From contig JADJKB010000005.1 in assembly GCA_016706225.1 (NCBI GenBank), positions 930,001 through 994,000 of the forward strand: a stretch of DNA of 64,000 nt, read 5' to 3'. Positions 1 to 7,719 of this stretch are shown here, in pieces; the stretch's first letter is position 1; each line of letters begins with the position of its first letter. Under the pieces are notes generated by a model. It did not search any database, was not told the origin of the DNA, and worked only from the letters and a program-made list of their open reading frames with translations. Position numbers and translations under genes: made by a program. Source of the stretch: Myxococcales bacterium. Lineage in GTDB: Bacteria; Myxococcota_A; Polyangia; Polyangiales; Polyangiaceae.

Positions 1-791
1 TAGTCTGGGCCTGCGGCGGACCGACGCCGACCCATCACCCGGAGCCAACCCCCGTGGCCATCGAGGTGCCGGCCGCGGAGGTCGCCGCTGCGCCGCCGTC
101 GAGCGCAACGTCGCGCTCACCGGCGGACGACAACACTCTCGCAGCCTGTGTCGAGGGCCTGCGCCGCGCGGAAGACCTACCCGTGGAAGGAGACGACCGC
201 ACTCTGTACGATCAGGCGCTCGCCGCCGAAAAACTCGGCGACCGCACCGCAGCGCGCAAGGGTTTTTTCATGCTCGTGCAGAACTACCCGCGCTCGCGCC
301 GGATCCCGCTGGCGTATCTCGCGTTCGGCGAGCTGTTTGCGCACGAGGCCGAGAGTGATGCCGCAAAGTGGGAGCTCGCAGTGGCCGCGTTCAACGAGGT
401 CGCCAAGTATCCGCCGCCGGACAACACGGCGTACGCCTACGCGCTGCTTCGCCTGGGTGACACTCGGCGTGAGCGGGACGATCAGCGCGCCCTCGGGTAC
501 TACCTGAAGGCGCTGCAGGCCGGGCAGAAGTATCCCGACCTGCCGTGTCGCGACAGCGTGAGCCGAGGCGCCCGTGAGCGGTTGGTGGACAGCTACGTGA
601 GGGTGGGCCGCCCCGACCGCGCGTGGAACTTTTTCAGGGCGAGCGTCGATGCGCCCGATGCGCGCGCCATGCTCGTGGAGCTGGCGGAGCGCTACCGGCG
701 CGCGGGAAAATCGTCCGAGGTGTGCGCAATTGCCCTGGGGGCCGGCTCAGATCCGGTGGCCAGCCAGATCGCCGGCAGCAGCTGTCCGTGA
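1..791 (+). CDS. TPR-like lipoprotein, 5' end outside window
   Basis: The reading frame is open to the left edge. Codons from base 3 read V-W-A-C-G-G-P, a lipobox with the Cys at bases 12-14, so the signal peptide lies upstream and the GTG at 54 is internal. About 262 residues are visible. After a Pro/Ala/Thr-rich linker of about 50 residues comes an alpha-helical region with TPR/YbgF-like helix pairs (motifs such as LYDQALAAEKLGDRTAARKGF and YALLRLGDTRRERDD). Probably an outer-membrane-anchored scaffold in the periplasm; the specific role is unknown. It is followed after 45 bases by a gene on the opposite strand (convergent). Confidence 0.8.
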   Translation, partial: VWACGGPTPTHHPEPTPVAIEVPAAEVAAAPPSSATSRSPADDNTLAACVEGLRRAEDLPVEGDDRTLYDQALAAEKLGDRTAARKGFFMLVQNYPRSRRIPLAYLAFGELFAHEAESDAAKWELAVAAFNEVAKYPPPDNTAYAYALLRLGDTRRERDDQRALGYYLKALQAGQKYPDLPCRDSVSRGARERLVDSYVRVGRPDRAWNFFRASVDAPDARAMLVELAERYRRAGKSSEVCAIALGAGSDPVASQIAGSSCP

Positions 792-836
792 CCCCCGAAT
801 GGGGCGCGAACCTTCAGCCCTCGCCTGGCCGACGTG

Positions 837-1523
837 TCACTCGACGCGTTTGACGACCGTGTAACGCGCAACCCCGAGCTCGAGATCATCGTCCGCTCCC
901 CAGGCGCGGCTGACCACGAACAGCCCCTTCTTTCCGTCGTCCGCCTTCGACGTCACGAACAGCTCTTCGCGGTCTTCCTGCACGTGATAGCGGACCGGGC
1001 CGATCTCGGTGGGCAGATAACGCTGCAGGTTCACGATCACGATGCCGTCGGTGTCTCGCGGTTGCTCCAGGTGATACAGGCCGCGGACCAGGCGGCCGCT
1101 GCGGGCCGAAAACCCGTGCAAGCGGACGGCCTTGCCCCAGGCGTCCCGCGCGACCGAGGCGCGCAGGAAATCCAGGTCGAGCTCGCGCTCGCCAACCGTG
1201 AGCCGCACGGTCTCCTGAGTGCAGTCGGCAGAAATGCGGGCCCGCCCCGAGGCGCCCAACGCTCGCAACCCCTCCTGCAACAGCGCGAGCCCATCCTTCG
1301 CCACGAACTTCGCGTGCCGGTCGCAGGGACTCGCACGCCTGGTCTTGGTGATGTCCACCCACTCGGCCTCGGCGATCTGCACGACCGGGAGCTTCTCGCT
1401 CGCCGGGTAGTCCGGCGAGCTCTCCTTGTGGGGAAGGACCGAGACATTTTGGTGGCGGGCCGCGGCGCCGCAGCCGACCAAGCACACGAGGGCGAGGCCC
1501 ATGCACGCCAAGCGTCGCAACAT
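837..1523 (-). CDS. Predicted lipoprotein, unknown function
   Basis: 228 residues. The N-terminus MLRRLACMGLALVCLVGCG is a lipoprotein signal with lipobox LVGC, so the mature protein should be membrane-anchored in the envelope. The rest is mixed beta/alpha with no motif I recognise; the end is rich in beta-forming segments and basic residues. The start lies 7 bases after a TACACA hexamer (bases 1531-1536 on the minus strand), in line with the possible leaderless starts seen elsewhere here. It lies 73 bases downstream of the archaemetzincin gene on the same strand and may share its transcript. Confidence 0.75.
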   Translation of the reverse strand: MLRRLACMGLALVCLVGCGAAARHQNVSVLPHKESSPDYPASEKLPVVQIAEAEWVDITKTRRASPCDRHAKFVAKDGLALLQEGLRALGASGRARISADCTQETVRLTVGERELDLDFLRASVARDAWGKAVRLHGFSARSGRLVRGLYHLEQPRDTDGIVIVNLQRYLPTEIGPVRYHVQEDREELFVTSKADDGKKGLFVVSRAWGADDDLELGVARYTVVKRVE

Positions 1524-1596
1524 TCGCCCGTGTGTAGCACGAACCTCGGCCCGACAGCTGACCTCTGGGCCCAGTGCGGCCGCCTGGCTGTGCGCG

Positions 1597-2586
1597 TCAG
1601 TCTTTCGGTGGTCTCCCGTCGAGCTGTCGCAGCCTGCGCTCGAGCCAGTGCGCCGAGTCTCCGATGCCCTCCTTGCGGTAGAGCGACAGGAGGTTCTTGT
1701 AGCGCGTCTTGGGGGCGAACCCGATGCTGTAGGCGAGCTTGCGTAGGCACACGGGGCAGAGCTCGAAGAACTGCGTGTCGAGCTCCTCCTTCGAGTTCGA
1801 CCCGTTCATCACACACTCGTACTCGGTGCAGTGGGCCATGGAAAAAGCGTGCCCGGTCTCGTGCACCAGGATCTGCACACTCTTGGCAATGCCCCGAGTG
1901 CGGGCCGCCTCCGTGTTCGGCTCCGCCCAAAACGCTGGAAAAAAACGCGCCAGGGAGTAGACGCCCACTCGTTCGTCGAGCGTCGCCTGGCCGAAAACAA
2001 AATTCCACGACGGCTCCGGGTACAGATCTTCGAGCGTCACGCCGACGTAGACCACCGCGTTCTTGGGCACGCGGGGGCCGAGTACCTCGTCGAGCAGCAC
2101 GCGGGTGTGGTGCTGTGTCCACTTGCGGCCCCCTTCGCTGCGAGTGCGACGACCCTTGGTGGGCAATGAAATGGGAGAGCGCAGCTCGACCGGAAGCGCG
2201 AAGAAGGCGCCCATGAAGTCGCGCATCTTCTCGAGCACTGCGCCGTCTTTCGGACTGAAGCTGCCCAGCGGTTGCAGGACCAGCGCGTCGCGCTTCGAGT
2301 CCGGGCGGATCGGGGACTTGGATTTGTAACGCAGGAAACTCTCTCCGGGCTCCTTGAAGCGGTCCAGCCACTCACCCGGCTTCGCGGCGTGTTTCTTCTC
2401 GAACAGCGTCGGATCGCTGGGGAAGAACAGGCGCTCGTGCTCGGACTCGTCGGCTCGGGTGGCGCTCGCTCCCGGTGCGGGCACTGCCGCCGGCGACGCG
2501 CTCGGCAGGGCGCGCTCCGCCGGGGTCGCCCGCTCGGAGCCCGTGCAGGCCACCGCCAGGAGAGCGAGGAGCCAGATTGCGCGCAT
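1597..2586 (-). CDS. Archaemetzincin-family (M54) zinc metallopeptidase, lipoprotein
   Basis: 329 residues from the ATG at 2586, chosen because it gives a lipoprotein signal (MRAIWLLALLAVAC, lipobox LAVAC). A Ser/Ala/Pro-rich linker follows. The zinc core is HETGHAFSMAHC at residues 242-253, then C258-x-M260 and C277-x2-C280. This is the M54 pattern: H242, H246 and H252 bind the catalytic zinc, E243 is the base, and the four Cys bind a structural zinc. The Gly normally three residues after the second His is Ser. The block after the core (M-N-G-S-N-S-K-E-E and L-C-P-V-C-L-R-K-L) and the upstream DLYPEPSWNFVFG block resemble animal AMZ1/AMZ2 more than archaeal AmzA, from memory of those families. 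Substrate unknown. Confidence 0.85.
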   Translation of the reverse strand: MRAIWLLALLAVACTGSERATPAERALPSASPAAVPAPGASATRADESEHERLFFPSDPTLFEKKHAAKPGEWLDRFKEPGESFLRYKSKSPIRPDSKRDALVLQPLGSFSPKDGAVLEKMRDFMGAFFALPVELRSPISLPTKGRRTRSEGGRKWTQHHTRVLLDEVLGPRVPKNAVVYVGVTLEDLYPEPSWNFVFGQATLDERVGVYSLARFFPAFWAEPNTEAARTRGIAKSVQILVHETGHAFSMAHCTEYECVMNGSNSKEELDTQFFELCPVCLRKLAYSIGFAPKTRYKNLLSLYRKEGIGDSAHWLERRLRQLDGRPPKD

Positions 2587-2691
2587 CAGGGCAGGGGACA
2601 ACTCCGGCGCTGCCGGGTTCCCGGGGGCGGGGCGGCTTCTGCTCCGCGCGCGGGAGGCGCCCGCCTGCGCGGGGTCGGCTAGGCTGCCGGG

Positions 2692-4098
2692 GTGACCCAA
2701 GCGCCGGAAGTCCTGATCGTCGATCACCTGTTTGATGGTCGCAGGTTCGTGCCGGGTGAGCACGAGGTCACGCTGGCCAAGGGTTTCATCCGCGCGGTGC
2801 GGCCGCGGCCGCAGGCCGAGTCGCTCCCGCCGGGCGCGCGAGACCTGCGGGGCGGCACGCTCTTGCCGGGACTGATCGACGCCCATTGCCACCTGGCGCG
2901 GGTCGGCCTGTTCGAGCCCCACGAAGCCCCCCATCCCCGCTCGGTCGCGGAGAATCTGTCGTCGGCGCTTCGGGCTGGCATCACGACGGCGGGAGACATG
3001 GGGTGTCCGGCGCCGATGATCACCGCGCTTCGCAGCCACACGGAGGCGGAGCGCGACGCAGGCCCTGCAATTCGCTCGGCCGGACCCCTGCTCACCGTGC
3101 CCCTCGGTTATCCCCTCGACTGGATGAGCCAGGCGCACGTCTGGCTCGGCGCTGCCATCCCCTGTGGTGATGAGCGGAGCGCCCGCCGGGCGGTCGCGCG
3201 GGTCGCCGCGGCGGGCATGGATCACGTGAAGATCTGCATCATGCACCGGGCCTACGATCTCACGGCCTTGCCAACGTTCTCGCGCAAGGTCGCTCGGGGT
3301 GTCGTCGAGGAGGCTCACGCGCTCGGGCTCCGGGTCCTGGCCCACGCCCACTGGAGTGCCGACTACCGTGTGGCGCTCGCGGCCGGTGTGGATGCGCTGA
3401 TGCACTCGGCCTTCGATCCGCTCGATGACGAGCTCGTCGCACGCGTTGCAGGCAGTGGGGTGAGTGTGTGCCCCACGCTCTGGGTCTTTCACTCGGCCTG
3501 CCTCGGCGCCGAAGAGCGCTGGGATCGCGAGCCCGGGCGACTCGCGGGGGTGACCGCACCCGTGCGCCGTTCGTGGCGGCGTTTTGCCGAGGCCTTCGCC
3601 GTCAGTGGCGATGTGTTGCCTGACGGCATCGCCGGCGGGCTCCCGAAGTCTGCCGCGCGCGATGGTGTGCGAAACGCCATCGCGAATCTGCTGCTCCTGC
3701 GCGAGCGCGGCGTGCCGTTCGCGTACGGCAGTGACGGCCCATACGGATTTTCGACGGTCTTTCGCCCGTTCGAGGAGCTCGAGCTGCTCGCCCGCGCTGG
3801 GCTCGGCATTGACGAGTGTCTCGCCGCAGCGACCTCCGGGGCGGCACAGCTGCTCGGTGCGACCGACCGCGGAGTGATCCAGCCGGGCGCGCGCGCCGAT
3901 CTAGTCTGGGTCGATGGGGATCTGTCCTCCGAGCTCGGCGCACTCAGGCGCGTTCAGCGGGTCATGCGCCAGGGTCGCTGGGTGTCCGACGCCGGCGCTC
4001 TACGCCCCCGGGTCGAGCGGACGGTCTGGCGCGGGCTCGCCGATACACTCCGATCCGCCGTGGTCAGCGGATTGTTACGTTCGGGCGAATCTATTTGA
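2692..4098 (+). CDS. Metal-dependent amidohydrolase, imidazolonepropionase-like
   Basis: 468 residues from GTG 2692, which lies 6 bases after a TAGGCT hexamer. Amidohydrolase superfamily TIM barrel: the first metal-binding pair is in LIDAHCHLAR (about residues 60-69), a possible bridging Lys in HVKICIMH, metal His in LAHAHW and LMHSAF, and the catalytic Asp in YGSDGPYG. The C-terminal composite beta-sandwich follows the usual 'ATSGAAQLLG..RGVIQPGARADLVWVDGD' layout. Predicted to hydrolyse a cyclic amide or similar C-N bond; the substrate cannot be read from sequence. No signal peptide, so cytoplasmic. Divergent from the archaemetzincin gene with 105 bases between the starts. Confidence 0.85.
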   Translation: MTQAPEVLIVDHLFDGRRFVPGEHEVTLAKGFIRAVRPRPQAESLPPGARDLRGGTLLPGLIDAHCHLARVGLFEPHEAPHPRSVAENLSSALRAGITTAGDMGCPAPMITALRSHTEAERDAGPAIRSAGPLLTVPLGYPLDWMSQAHVWLGAAIPCGDERSARRAVARVAAAGMDHVKICIMHRAYDLTALPTFSRKVARGVVEEAHALGLRVLAHAHWSADYRVALAAGVDALMHSAFDPLDDELVARVAGSGVSVCPTLWVFHSACLGAEERWDREPGRLAGVTAPVRRSWRRFAEAFAVSGDVLPDGIAGGLPKSAARDGVRNAIANLLLLRERGVPFAYGSDGPYGFSTVFRPFEELELLARAGLGIDECLAAATSGAAQLLGATDRGVIQPGARADLVWVDGDLSSELGALRRVQRVMRQGRWVSDAGALRPRVERTVWRGLADTLRSAVVSGLLRSGESI

Positions 4099-4189
4099 TT
4101 GAATGAATACGCCGCTTTGAGTCGCGAAACCCTCGCGCTTGACCGAGGCCCACTTCCCTTGTTTTGTCGCGCCCGATAAAGGAGCCCCC

Positions 4190-4807
4190 ATGGCCCTCAC
4201 GCGAGACGGAGTTTTCTGGTCGGCGTTCTCCGCCATGACGGAGAAGACCGTCAACGCGACGGAGCATCTGCGCGAGATGCTGGAGGACCCGTCGCGGTCC
4301 ACCGAGCTCGCCAAACGCATCAAGGACATCGAGCACGAGGCGGACAAGATCACCCACGAGGTCGTGCAGGCGCTCCACCAGACCTGGATCACCCCGCTCG
4401 ACCGCGAGGAGATCCACAACCTCATCACCAGCCTCGACTCGGTCCTCGATTTCGTGGACGCGGCCGGGGACAAGATCGCGCTCTACGAGATCCAGACGAC
4501 TCGGCCCGAGGCCCTGGAGCTGGTCAAGACCCTTGGAGCTTGTGTGGCAGAGGTGGCCAAGGCGGTGGGGGGGCTGCAGAAGATCGGCGACCCCGCCCCG
4601 CTGCTGGAGCTCTGCCGCTCCATCAACAAGCACGAACACGACGCCGACATGATCTTTCGCCGCGGTCTGGCGCGGCTCTTCAAGGAGGGCACGGACCCCC
4701 TCGAGGTCATGAAGTGGCGCGACATTCTGGAGTCGATGGAGACCGCGACGGACTGCGCCGAGGACGTCGCCAACATCATCGAGGGTATCATTCTGGAGCA
4801 CGCCTGA
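4190..4807 (+). CDS. DUF47 / PhoU-like phosphate transport regulator
   Basis: 205 residues. The ATG at 4190 is preceded by AAAGGAG at 4178-4184, one of the clearest ribosome binding sites in the window; an in-frame upstream start at 4139 would bury this site. The protein is all-helical with the PhoU-like pattern of this family: R-M-L-E-D-type helices, I-K-D-I-E-H-E-A-D and the later D-F-V-D-A-A-G-D segment, whose acidic clusters bind metal in PhoU relatives. DUF47 proteins act with Pit transporters. The stop shares one base with the start of the pit gene (TGATG), so the two are translationally coupled. Confidence 0.9.
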   Translation: MALTRDGVFWSAFSAMTEKTVNATEHLREMLEDPSRSTELAKRIKDIEHEADKITHEVVQALHQTWITPLDREEIHNLITSLDSVLDFVDAAGDKIALYEIQTTRPEALELVKTLGACVAEVAKAVGGLQKIGDPAPLLELCRSINKHEHDADMIFRRGLARLFKEGTDPLEVMKWRDILESMETATDCAEDVANIIEGIILEHA

Positions 4808-5814
4808 TGACTGCCTACCTGGTCGCGATCATCGTCGTCGCCCTGGTTTTCGACTTCATCAACGGCTTCCACGACGCGGCCAACTCGATCGCGACGGTCG
4901 TCAGCACACGAGTGCTGTCGCCGCGGGCTGCCGTGGTCTGGGCAGCGTTCTTCAACTTCGTGGCGTTTCTCGTCTACCCGACCCACGTCTCGGCCTCGAT
5001 CGCCAAGGGCGTCGCGCTCTCCAGCGTCACCAACAACGTGATCTTGGCCACCCTCATCGGCGCCATCGCCTGGAACTTGTTGACCTGGTGGTGGGGACTG
5101 CCGAGCTCGTCGTCCCACGCGCTGATGGGTGCCTTCGCCGGCTCGGCCCTGGCGAACACCCCCGCGCTGAGCGTGCTGGACATGAAGGTATTCGGCAAGA
5201 CCGTGGCCTTCATCGTGGTGGCACCCATGCTCGGCGGTCTGATTGGTTTCTTGCTGATGAAGCTCGTTAGGGTTCTGTTCGGGGGCTCTCGACCCGGAAA
5301 GGTGGACAAAGGGTTCCGTCGAGGCCAGCTGATCTCGGCTGCTCTCTACTCCCTGGGGCACGGTGGCAACGACGCGCAGAAGACCATGGGCATCATCACC
5401 CTCCTGCTCATCGCGGCCGGGCTGCAGACGCAGAGCAAGCACCCGGAACCCCAGCTGTGGGTGGTGCTGCTCTGTCACGCGGCGATGGGGCTCGGCACGC
5501 TGTCGGGCGGCTGGCGCATCGTGAAGACGATGGGCATGAAGATCACCAAGCTGCGGCCGGTGGGAGGATTTTGCGCGGAGACGAGCGGGGCCATCACCCT
5601 CGCGATGGCCACGTTTTTGGGCGTGCCGGTCTCGACCACCCACACCATCACGGGCTCAATCGTCGGCGTCGGCACCGCGGAGCGACGCCTCACGGCGGTC
5701 CGCTGGGGCGTTGCCGGCCGCATCGTGTGGGCCTGGATCTTCACCATCCCCGCCTCCGCGACCCTGGCGGTGCTCTCTTACTTCCTGATCAGGGCGCTCA
5801 GCGGAGCGTCCTGA
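4807..5814 (+). CDS. pit: Pit-family inorganic phosphate transporter
   Basis: 335 residues, starting at the ATG that overlaps the upstream stop codon. It carries the two inverted PHO-4 signatures: GFHDAANSIAT near the N-terminus and GHGGNDAQKTMG in the second half, each in a run of hydrophobic helices (about 8-10 membrane segments). Predicted low-affinity phosphate (or metal-phosphate) symporter of the inner membrane; some family members move sulfate instead. Length is that of the short bacterial Pit proteins, which lack the large central loop of E. coli PitA. The DUF47 gene just upstream is the expected partner. No terminator is evident after it. Confidence 0.92.
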   Translation: MTAYLVAIIVVALVFDFINGFHDAANSIATVVSTRVLSPRAAVVWAAFFNFVAFLVYPTHVSASIAKGVALSSVTNNVILATLIGAIAWNLLTWWWGLPSSSSHALMGAFAGSALANTPALSVLDMKVFGKTVAFIVVAPMLGGLIGFLLMKLVRVLFGGSRPGKVDKGFRRGQLISAALYSLGHGGNDAQKTMGIITLLLIAAGLQTQSKHPEPQLWVVLLCHAAMGLGTLSGGWRIVKTMGMKITKLRPVGGFCAETSGAITLAMATFLGVPVSTTHTITGSIVGVGTAERRLTAVRWGVAGRIVWAWIFTIPASATLAVLSYFLIRALSGAS

Positions 5815-5910
5815 GTGGGCGCGACAGGCGGGTTTCCGCGCGGGATGCGGCCATTGGGACGAGCCATGCCCGGGCCACTTTCGACCGGACTGCCCGGCCT
5901 GGGCTCGCCG

Positions 5911-5927
5911 GCAACGGAAACCGTTGC
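5911..5927. repeat. Short perfect hairpin between pit and PEBP gene
   Basis: GCAACGG-AAA-CCGTTGC forms a perfect 7-bp stem with a 3-base loop about 100 bases after the pit stop. It is followed by GGTTTG but no real T-run, so at most a weak terminator or RNA-stability element. The rest of the 194-base gap (5815-6008) shows nothing else I can name. Confidence 0.45.
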
Positions 5928-6008
5928 GGTTTGCCTCGGACCGCGCCATCTTCCGCCGCGCCTGGCCGTCAACGCGGGTCGGGAAAATTCTTCTCACGTG
6001 AGGGATGC

Positions 6009-6632
6009 ATGAAGCTCGGGAGTCGGTCGTTCACAGCAAATGGTCGTATTCCGGCGGAATTTGCCGCCGGCGTGCGAGGCGAGCCCGGGCCGGTGCCCGG
6101 CGAAAACCAGAGCCCCCACGTTGCCTGGAGCGAGTTCCCCAACGGGACCAAGTCGTTCGCGTTGATCTGTCACGACCCCGACGCCCCCTCCAAGGCGGAC
6201 GACGTGAACAAGACCGACCGCAAGGTGCCTTATGACCTGCCGCGCATCGATTTTTATCACTGGGTGCTGGTGGACATTCCCGTCAGCGTGACCTCGCTGG
6301 AGGAGGGCGCCGAGTCCGATGCGTTCGTGCCCAAGGGCAAACCACTCGGGCAGTTCCCCCACGGCCGCCGCGGCAAGAACAGCTTCGGCGACTGGTTCGG
6401 GGACGATGCGGCGATGGGCGGAACGTACGGCGGATACGACGGCCCCTGGCCGCCGTTCAACGACGAGCGCCTCCACCACTACGTCTTCACGATCTACGCG
6501 CTGGACGTTCCCACGCTGGACCTGCCGGAGGTGTTCGGCGGCGCCGAGGTGCTCAGCGCCATCAAGGGCCACGTGCTCGACTCGGCAACCTGGGCCGGTA
6601 CGTACACCCTGAACAAAGAAGCGCGAGCCTAG
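6009..6632 (+). CDS. PEBP-family protein (YbhB/YbcL-like)
   Basis: 207 residues from ATG 6009; AGGGA at 6001-6005 may serve as ribosome binding site. The phosphatidylethanolamine-binding-protein fold is shown by the ligand-site motif HDPDAPSK, the F-Y-H-W-V-L-V-D-I-P strand and the C-terminal GGYDGPWPPFNDERLHHYVF block, which replaces the usual G-P-x-P-P-x-G-x-H-R-Y. No signal peptide, hence cytoplasmic like E. coli YbhB. The biochemical role of bacterial PEBPs is not well defined. Its stop codon sits inside the left arm of an inverted repeat, and it is convergent with the mtfA-like gene. Confidence 0.88.
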   Translation: MKLGSRSFTANGRIPAEFAAGVRGEPGPVPGENQSPHVAWSEFPNGTKSFALICHDPDAPSKADDVNKTDRKVPYDLPRIDFYHWVLVDIPVSVTSLEEGAESDAFVPKGKPLGQFPHGRRGKNSFGDWFGDDAAMGGTYGGYDGPWPPFNDERLHHYVFTIYALDVPTLDLPEVFGGAEVLSAIKGHVLDSATWAGTYTLNKEARA

Positions 6633-6666
6633 AACACCAATTAGCTTGCGCTGCTCGTGTTCTAGG
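6628..6666. terminator. 10-bp inverted repeat over the PEBP stop codon
   Basis: CCTAGAACAC (6628-6637) and GTGTTCTAGG (6657-6666) are perfectly complementary with a 19-base loop; the TAG stop (6630-6632) is inside the left arm. There is no T-run, so this may be a factor-dependent terminator or part of the hairpin cluster that follows in this convergent intergenic region. Confidence 0.45.
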
Positions 6667-6675
6667 ACCTGTACG

Positions 6676-6727
6676 TTGGGGCTGCGCCCCAAACCCCCGG
6701 CCTTCGGCCGTGCGCGCTCCGCGCGCG
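6676..6727. repeat. Cluster of three tight GC hairpins
   Basis: Three small palindromes stand in a row: TTGGGGC-TGC-GCCCCAA (6676-6692), GGCC-TTC-GGCC (about 6699-6709) and GCGCGC-TCC-GCGCGC (about 6712-6726). They lie between the convergent PEBP and mtfA-like genes. The arrangement looks like a REP-type or bidirectional termination element; whether it recurs elsewhere in the genome cannot be judged from this window. Confidence 0.5.
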
Positions 6728-6797
6728 AGCGCCGAACACCTTGCAAGTCCCGGAAAACAAACGACGTTCAACCTGTTCGGCGCTCTAGGCCGCCGGT

Positions 6798-7637
6798 TCA
6801 GCGGCTCGCTGGACGCTGATTCAAGTAGTCCTCGAGCATCGCGAAGAGCTGCGGATCTTGGGCGAAGAGCGCGTCCGGTCGCTCGAAGAACGCCTCGATC
6901 GCCACGGCGAACAGCTCCGCTTCGTTCGTGCCGGCGTACTCGCGGAGTACCTTCGGGTAACGGCGGCGGCGGATCGCGCTCAGCCGAGTGCCGATGGCGT
7001 CGACCCAGGGTGCGGTGGCGATCCAGGTCAGATCGACCGGGACACCGTCCGCGTGCCCGCTCGCGAAATCCAGGACGTGCGCCAGCTCGTGAAGCGCGAC
7101 GTTGTGGCCGTCCGCCGGGCGGGCGAAGCCGTGGCGCAAATCACGCTGCGAGAACAGGATGGGCCCCTGCGCGTGCACCATGCCGGCGATGTTGCCGTGA
7201 CCTTCGACCGCATACTCTTCGTCGAAGGCCTTCGGATAGACCACGATGTCGCGCAGCGTCGGCCATTCGAAATCGGGGACGCCGTGACACAGCATGGCCG
7301 CCGACGAAGCGATCAAGACCCGGGTGTCGTCGTCGAGGCGCGCGCCGTGCGCGGCAAAGATGCGCTGCTCGGACAGGAAGATGCGCACGTCGTCCTCGAA
7401 CCGTCGTTGTGCCGCGGGGTCCAGGCGCTGATAGTACGCGACCCGTTGCTCGAGGCTCTTGCGCCAGCTCGGCGGGAACGGCTCGCTGAGCAGGCGGCGG
7501 CGTGCCCGGTAGCGAGCGGTGCTGGCGAACAAGACCAGACCAAAGACCACGAACCCGAGCGGCGCCAGCTTCACGGAGAAGACCAGCGAACACACACTGA
7601 CGACCGCGCCGAGCACCAGCGCGAACAGGGCGTGCAT
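6798..7637 (-). CDS. mtfA: MtfA-like zinc peptidase (M90) with N-terminal membrane helices
   Basis: 279 residues from ATG 7637, which has GGAAG six bases upstream; a GTG at 7667 is an alternative. Zinc motif HELAH in NVALHELAHVLDF and the downstream TNEAELFAVAIEAFFERPD block match the MtfA family, whose E. coli member is a glucose-regulated peptidase that binds the repressor Mlc. Unlike the soluble E. coli protein, this one begins with about 45 hydrophobic residues that should form two transmembrane helices, so the domain is probably membrane-anchored facing the cytoplasm. No Mlc or ptsG gene is nearby, so the E. coli role should not be assumed. Confidence 0.85.
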   Translation of the reverse strand: MHALFALVLGAVVSVCSLVFSVKLAPLGFVVFGLVLFASTARYRARRRLLSEPFPPSWRKSLEQRVAYYQRLDPAAQRRFEDDVRIFLSEQRIFAAHGARLDDDTRVLIASSAAMLCHGVPDFEWPTLRDIVVYPKAFDEEYAVEGHGNIAGMVHAQGPILFSQRDLRHGFARPADGHNVALHELAHVLDFASGHADGVPVDLTWIATAPWVDAIGTRLSAIRRRRYPKVLREYAGTNEAELFAVAIEAFFERPDALFAQDPQLFAMLEDYLNQRPASR

Positions 7638-7701
7638 CCAGAGCTTCCGCTTGGGCCAGGCGCGCACGGGGCGATGTTGCCTCGACCCGGCCCGCGAGGG
7701 G

Positions 7702-7711
7702 AAGCTATGGT
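7702..7711. promoter_or_regulatory. Overlapping divergent -10-like elements
   Basis: On the plus strand TATGGT (7706-7711) stands 8 bases before the ATG at 7720. On the minus strand TAGCTT (7707-7702) faces the mtfA-like gene. The two share bases, so RNA polymerase binding for the divergent peptidase genes would be mutually exclusive. No convincing -35 box is visible for either. Confidence 0.35.
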
Positions 7712-7719
7712 TCCGCCCG

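Noticed and set aside
834..2216. 460-codon plus-strand frame
   Set aside because: Covers two minus-strand lipoprotein genes with clear signals and motifs; the plus reading has none.
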